From the NCBI GenBank assembly GCA_019137255.1, contig WPDH01000157.1, positions 85,215 to 149,214 of the forward strand: DNA of 64,000 nt. The letters run 5' to 3'. The DNA comes from Corinectria fuckeliana. Lineage: Eukaryota; Ascomycota; Sordariomycetes; Hypocreales; Nectriaceae. A program made the translations under genes and the position numbers. Position 1 is the stretch's first letter; each line of letters starts with the position of its first letter. Of this stretch, positions 59,713 through 64,000 are shown one piece after another. Under the pieces are notes generated by a model. That model was not told the DNA's origin. It worked only from the letters and a program-made list of their open reading frames with translations, and ran no database searches.

Positions 59713-61070
59713 ATGAGCGACCTCGACAAGTGAGACTCTTTCTGACCCGCCGATCCTCGCAGCCCGCAAGCTAACGTCGAAATCCCAGAGCGATTGCGCA
59801 ACTGCGCGCATGCCGTCCGATCCCCGAGGCGCAAGTCCGCGAGCTCTGCCACAAGGCGCGGGAGCTATTGATCGAGGAGGGCAACGTCGTCACCGTGACG
59901 GCGCCCGTGACGATATGTGGCGATATTCACGGCCAGTTCCACGACTTGATGGAGCTGTTTAGGGTGGGCGGTGATGTTCCTGACACAAACTATCTTTTCA
60001 TGGGTATGCCTTGCTTCAATCTATCGTGCGATAGCCTGATCCACTGACCAAGTCTCCTTGCCGTAGGCGACTTCGTCGATCGTGGATTCTACTCGCTAGA
60101 GTCCTTCCTTCTCCTCCTCTGCCTCAAGGTCCGATACCCCGACCGCATGACCCTCATCCGGGGGAACCACGAATCGCGGCAGATCACCACCGTATACGGA
60201 TTCTACGACGAATGTCTACGAAAATACGGCAGCGCAAACGTCTGGCGGTACTGCTGCGACGTCTTCGATTACCTTGCCCTGGGCGCCATCGTCCTAGGTG
60301 CGTCCAACACCTTGTCGTCCGGTGCCGAGCCCGTCGACGAGGAGGTCGAGATCGAGGTGTGCGACCAGAATGGCGCCATCATGAGCCGCTTCCCCCGACG
60401 CCGGCAGCTAGACGGCTCGCAGGAGCAAGGGCCAAGTCCGGGCGGCGGATCTGGAGACAAGACCGGCCCGCCAGGCTCTGGCGCATCAGGATCAAGCGGC
60501 GGCACAGTTGGAAACCCGGCAGGGGCAGTGCTCTGCGTCCACGGCGGACTGAGCCCCCTCATCGACACGGTCGATAAGATTCGACTGATAGATCGTAAGC
60601 AGGAGGTTCCGCACGAGGGCGCCATGTGCGACCTCCTCTGGTCGGATCCCGACGAGATCGACGGCTGGGGTCTCTCCCCACGCGGCGCGGGCTTCCTCTT
60701 CGGCGCCGATATCGTCAAGGTCTTCAACCATCGAAACGACCTTAGCCTCATCGCCCGCGCCCACCAGCTCGTCATGGAGGGTTTTAAGGAAATGTTCGAC
60801 GCCTCCATCGTCACCGTGTGGTCCGCCCCCAACTACTGCTACCGCTGCGGCAACGTCGCCGCCGTGTTGGAGCTGTCCGAGGACGAGTCCGGCACCGGCC
60901 TCTTCGCCCGCAGCAACGGCGACGTGGGCCGCAGCGACGGCGGCGTCATGATGGAGCGCGACGGAGCGCCCCGGAGCGGCCCCGCCCGCCGGTACCGCGT
61001 CTTCCAGGCTGCGCCGCAGGACTCGCGCGGCATGCCGGCCAAGAAGCCGGTGGCCGACTACTTCTTGTGA
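59713..61070 (+). CDS. pph3: Serine/threonine phosphatase PP4 catalytic subunit (Pph3)
   Basis: Metal-dependent phosphatase; in yeast, PP4 turns off the DNA-damage checkpoint (gamma-H2A, Rad53) and acts in meiosis and nutrient control. Three exons: 59713-59729, 59789-60003 and 60067-61070; introns 59 and 63 bp; 411 residues. Metal-site motifs are GDIHGQFHDL (~50), GDFVDRG (~78), RGNHESRQIT (~108) and CVHGGLSP. The PP4 ending RGMPAKKPVADYFL matches animal PP4C (RGIPSKKPVADYFL) and sets it apart from PP2A, PP6/Sit4 and Ppg1; the DYFL end is the carboxymethylation site. Compared with ~307 residues in animals, it carries two insertions: about 75 residues of Gly/Ser/Pro-rich sequence before CVHGG (~154-230) and about 30 near the end. 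Neither breaks a catalytic motif. Confidence 0.95.
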
Positions 61071-61282
61071 ATGGGTTGGTTACTTTTATCGTTGCTGTAC
61101 AGACTACCGGCGGATCTTCTATTGTATCATGGGACACGCACTTTGGGCCTTGGGCGCACGGATAAGCACGGAGTTTTACGAAATACAGATTCATTCTTCA
61201 CTACCTCGCTCTACACATAGTTCAGTTGAGTTGCCAACTCGTCCGCACGCTGCTACATAATCCAACAAGCACAATCCACGGC

Positions 61283-62446
61283 CTACACCACGTGCGCGGA
61301 CTCTCCCTCCTCCACCTGCATCTCTATAGGCAGCGCAGTCGCGCGTCTCGAAAACCTCCGTCTCATCCTGAGATTGCGGTCCAGCATGTCTAGAGTCTTC
61401 ACGTTGCCCCAACTCTCCATGCCCGGCCGCTTGCGGACTTCCTCCATGAAGTCCTCTGCCCTTTTGGGCTCGTCGCGACGACCCTGACGAGTTATCGGGT
61501 CCGGAAGCCTGTTGATGACCTCGAGTATGGTGTCTCGGGTAGCGGCGTCCGGCGTGGGGTTCTCGTCGCACATGCTAGAGAGCAGAAGGAGGCAGTCAGC
61601 GGCAAGGTCGATCTGTTCGTCGCTGAAGACGAACTGCTCTTGTTCGGAATCCTCCGCCTCGGAAGACCCGTCTTCGGGAGTCTTGGCCAAAGTCGAGGGT
61701 TTAGGCTCCGTCTTCGAAGCCTGAGGAGAGGTATTAGCTTCCTCACTCTTCCTGCTTATCTTGATAATGGGCATAGGGTCACCTTCAGCCACCTCCGCAG
61801 AGTCCTCAGTCCGTCTGGCAACGCTTTCCGGTGCCTTGGACTCCTCCTCCTCCTTGCCCTCCAGCTTCTTCGAGAGAACAACGCGATCGATCACTTGTCC
61901 GAAAAAGCGCAGCGCACCTGCCAGAGGGCGATAGCTGGACCCACCCTGCTGCTCGTCTTTGGGGGCTGTTGGCGTGCTGGCAGTGCGGTGCCTTTCGAAC
62001 AAGGACAAGCGTCTTCCCCAGATCGACTCCTTCTCCGGCCTCCACATCGGGTGCAGCAGAGCCGGGTCGTCTGGCGGGTCCCAGCGCCTGTCAATCGCCC
62101 GCCCGCGCCGAGGCGGTCGAGTAGAGGTCTGCGGGCTGGGCGGCTGGAGGGTGATTTTGGGGACGGCCTTGCTTGTGGGAATCAACAAGATGCTGGGTAG
62201 TGGAGTTCGCCGTCGAAGCGCAGCCGGAGCAATCTTGGCTCTTGTCAGCGGAGGAGAAGGAGAAGGGGTATCACCACTTTTGAGCCTGCGTATTCTTTTC
62301 GACGTGCGTGTTTCCGTGTTGTCGTCGGGGTCATCTATGCGTGTACGCTTGGATGTTGGTGCAGGAGTGTATTCGTTAGTATCGGTAGAACGGTTCTCGG
62401 GCCGCAGCGGTGGAAGCCGTGTATATACGATCTGGATTGATGGCAT
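61283..62446 (-). CDS. Uncharacterised conserved-looking protein, 387 residues
   Basis: Single exon. The start is the first ATG (MPSIQIVYTRLPPLRPENRS); only a TTG lies in frame upstream. It has basic, Ser/Pro-rich blocks (SKRTRIDD, TSKRIRRLKSG, which could act as nuclear signals), a compact tryptophan-rich block (HPMWRPEKESIWGRRLSLFE), acidic stretches, and a C-terminal region FVFSDEQIDLAADCLLLLSS that looks folded. It ends EEGESAHVV. No known domain is recognised. It is convergent with PP4 with 212 bp between the stops. It may be a nuclear protein, from the basic patches only. Confidence 0.75.
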   Translation of the reverse strand: MPSIQIVYTRLPPLRPENRSTDTNEYTPAPTSKRTRIDDPDDNTETRTSKRIRRLKSGDTPSPSPPLTRAKIAPAALRRRTPLPSILLIPTSKAVPKITLQPPSPQTSTRPPRRGRAIDRRWDPPDDPALLHPMWRPEKESIWGRRLSLFERHRTASTPTAPKDEQQGGSSYRPLAGALRFFGQVIDRVVLSKKLEGKEEEESKAPESVARRTEDSAEVAEGDPMPIIKISRKSEEANTSPQASKTEPKPSTLAKTPEDGSSEAEDSEQEQFVFSDEQIDLAADCLLLLSSMCDENPTPDAATRDTILEVINRLPDPITRQGRRDEPKRAEDFMEEVRKRPGMESWGNVKTLDMLDRNLRMRRRFSRRATALPIEMQVEEGESAHVV

Positions 62447-63175
62447 GATTGCGCTAGGTTTTAGGATGCCCGACAAATGGACAAGATATCGCAACTCTTT
62501 TCAAGAGTCCATTCTTGCACGGTCTCTAGTCACATACATCTCCGGAGGCTGGTCAAGCATGCGAACTCTTTGTCTAATCACCACTCTGCTGAATAGACTG
62601 TGTTCTGGACAGGTTTGGAATCTTTGTCAATTGTGAATAGATCTCTGTGTACTGCAAGAAGTCGTTGCTCGTCCTTTGATACGCCGCCTAAGCTGAAAGG
62701 GCTTTGCGGCTTGCAGAATGCAGAATGCTACCTTTGTTCTCCGCCTTCTCCTCTCCTCTCCGTGCCCGCCTTGCGCCCCGTTGTTACCTCGCAAAATCCC
62801 CATTGTATTCGTGTTATTCATAGCGCATTGGGTAGCCTCTCGGTTCCCAGGTTCCAGTTCATAAGAGGCTTCCATCCTTGGGCCAAGAGGGCATCGGGCT
62901 CCGCCGCCCCTGGTCCATATCCCGGGAGCTCATGTCCCCCTTTTGTTGGTGTTCCATGCCGACTTTCTCTGCAAAACGTCCAGCAGAGGCAATCATTTTG
63001 GCAGTCAGGTATCTCTCTGCTCGAATTGGCCACCCCCTCCGTATATGTCGCAAGACTTAGTTGATAAAGCCATTGCCAGGGGTCCAAGGTGAGAATTTGC
63101 CTTCATGAAAACGTGATCTCATGCAACGAGACCCATGCAGGCCATGTCCCAGCCTGCATGGGCCCCTTCTGCATG
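62447..63175. other. Spacer between two leftward genes
   Basis: 729 bp that should hold the promoter of the 387-residue gene and the 3' UTR of the bZIP gene. No gene seen. Confidence 0.55.
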
Positions 63176-63937
63176 TCAGCAGGACCCCGAAGCGCCAGAA
63201 TCTGCACCATTGTGGTTCGAGCCGCCCGGGTTTTGGAATTGGTGCATAGAAATGGTGTAGTTCATAGCTGAAGATGCATCTCCGGCGAGGGATGGCATAG
63301 AATAGCTGTGCCGTCGAGGATCCTCCAGCATCGGCACATGGGTTGGGGAGTGGGCATACCCCTCAGTCCGCGGCACCTGAGACGCAGAGAAGGCTGGAGC
63401 GTTGTATTGCTGGGAAATAATGAGTGCGGAGGTCGTCGACCGTCCCATAGGTGAAGGGGCGTTGGGGGGCAGTGGGCGATGGAACAAATGGCCTGACTGT
63501 GAGGGCTGGTCCGACTCCCACAGATTGCTTGTAGCCGTCGGTGTACCGGACATGGGTTGGTCTCTAGTTTCGTAAGAAGGTATCGGATATGGGGCGCCGT
63601 GCTCGTGGGTTGCAAATCTGCGAGGTGCTATGGTTTGCTGCAACGTATGAACAGTATCACTTTGCGAGCCAGAGAAGTGCGATATTGCGCCCGGGTCGGC
63701 AGCAATAGAGTGCAAGTAGTTTACGATGTAATCATCGCCAATACCGTGCCTGTTGAGGAGAGTGCGGAGCTGCCGGTTCTCTTCGGCGACTCTCCTGGCC
63801 GCTTGCTGAACCTCGGATGAGGCTTCAACTCCTCGGAGCTCATAGGCGCGAATCCGATGCTCGAGTTCGAAGAGATGTTCCCTTCTTCGAGCCCGCGACC
63901 TCCGTTGGTTATCTCTCACTCGCTCAAGGTTCTTTGT
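63176..63937 (-). CDS. bZIP transcription factor, last exon (5' end outside window)
   Basis: The basic region and zipper begin almost at the visible start: NLERVRDNQRRSRARRREHL carries the bZIP N-x7-R motif (NQRRSRARR), followed by leucine-like heptads (LFELEHRIRAYEL...VAEENRQLRTLLNRHGI). The exon opens at 63937 after a TTCTTAG acceptor, so the start codon is on an earlier exon beyond the window. 253 residues are visible. The C-terminal part is Ser/Pro/Gln-rich, as in activation regions, with no second DNA-binding domain, and ends SGASGSC. This fits the common fungal subgroup with RVRDNQRRSRARRREY, whose members vary in role; I would not name an orthologue. Confidence 0.9.
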   Translation of the reverse strand, partial: TKNLERVRDNQRRSRARRREHLFELEHRIRAYELRGVEASSEVQQAARRVAEENRQLRTLLNRHGIGDDYIVNYLHSIAADPGAISHFSGSQSDTVHTLQQTIAPRRFATHEHGAPYPIPSYETRDQPMSGTPTATSNLWESDQPSQSGHLFHRPLPPNAPSPMGRSTTSALIISQQYNAPAFSASQVPRTEGYAHSPTHVPMLEDPRRHSYSMPSLAGDASSAMNYTISMHQFQNPGGSNHNGADSGASGSC

Positions 63938-63978
63938 CTAAGAAGAAAATCCTGCTGTTAGGATAAGGGTCGAGGGAA

Positions 63979-64000
63979 GGGGGGGGGGGGGGGGGGGGGG
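63979..64000. repeat. G homopolymer at window edge
   Basis: At least 22 G, running to the last base. On the bZIP gene's strand it is a C-run inside or next to an intron. A run like this at the edge may reflect an assembly break. Confidence 0.85.

Noticed and set aside
20916..61070. A stress-signalling gene cluster (ABC pump, Hog1, G-alpha, glycogen phosphorylase, PP4)
   Set aside because: The genes are spread over 40 kb, in mixed orientation, with unrelated genes between; all are conserved single genes, so chance neighbourhood is the simpler view.
59713..61070. Assignment of the phosphatase as Ppg1, PP2A or PP6
   Set aside because: The C-terminal AAPQDSRGMPAKKPVADYFL and the early SDLDKAIAQLRACR match PP4, not the other branches.
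1..64000. CRISPR arrays, insertion sequences, LTR elements, rRNA
   Set aside because: Read for on both strands; no regular spaced repeats, terminal repeats, transposase or reverse transcriptase motifs, or rRNA sequence were found.

Overview
This is nuclear DNA from a filamentous ascomycete (Pezizomycotina, most likely a sordariomycete; the order is not resolved). Evidence: genes interrupted by many 48-130 bp introns with GTRNGT donors and CTAAC/CTRAY-type branch sites, CT-rich promoters, wide gene-poor spacers with short palindromes and microsatellites, and a gene set typical of filamentous fungi (cytoplasmic dynein, Hog1 MAP kinase, group III G-alpha, Clr5-domain protein). I found no bacterial operon, CRISPR array, phage or intact transposon.

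Layout. 1-8117 (+) is the 3' two thirds of the cytoplasmic dynein heavy chain, convergent with a Clr5-domain gene (8683-10477, -). A small orphan ORF follows (11369-11911, +), then an eight-helix DUF1774 membrane protein (14536-15616, +) and a mitochondrial-type phosphopantetheinyl transferase (16165-16899, +). A tRNA-Arg(CCT) lies at 19124-19194 (-). A full-length ABCC transporter (20916-25752, +) converges on HOG1 (26673-28429, -, nine exons). Then come glycogen phosphorylase (32455-35558, -) and a GNA-3-like G-alpha (39014-40394, -). An 8.1 kb spacer without a convincing gene (40395-48542) precedes AVL9 (48543-50954, +), which converges on cullin-1 (51709-54250, -). An SRF1-like membrane protein follows (55520-56709, -). 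A 117-residue protein with two CPVP motifs (58823-59176, -) is divergent from the PP4 catalytic subunit (59713-61070, +), which converges on an uncharacterised 387-residue protein (61283-62446, -). The window ends inside a bZIP gene (63176-63937, -, 5' end missing).

How they fit together. The genes are not an operon or an evident biosynthetic cluster. Several belong to stress, nutrient and growth control: Hog1, G-alpha (cAMP branch), glycogen phosphorylase, PP4 and SCF cullin. Others serve traffic and motility: dynein, Avl9 and SRF1. I read this as ordinary conserved fungal gene order and not as a system. Exon joins were worked out by hand from reading frame, splice consensus and family motifs. 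I did not find a clearly new system; the best leads are the twin-CPVP small protein, the Hog1 polyglutamine tail, a stopless intron before the cullin neddylation site, an overlapping upstream ORF on the ABC transporter, and a tRNA-like A-box/B-box element in the large spacer.
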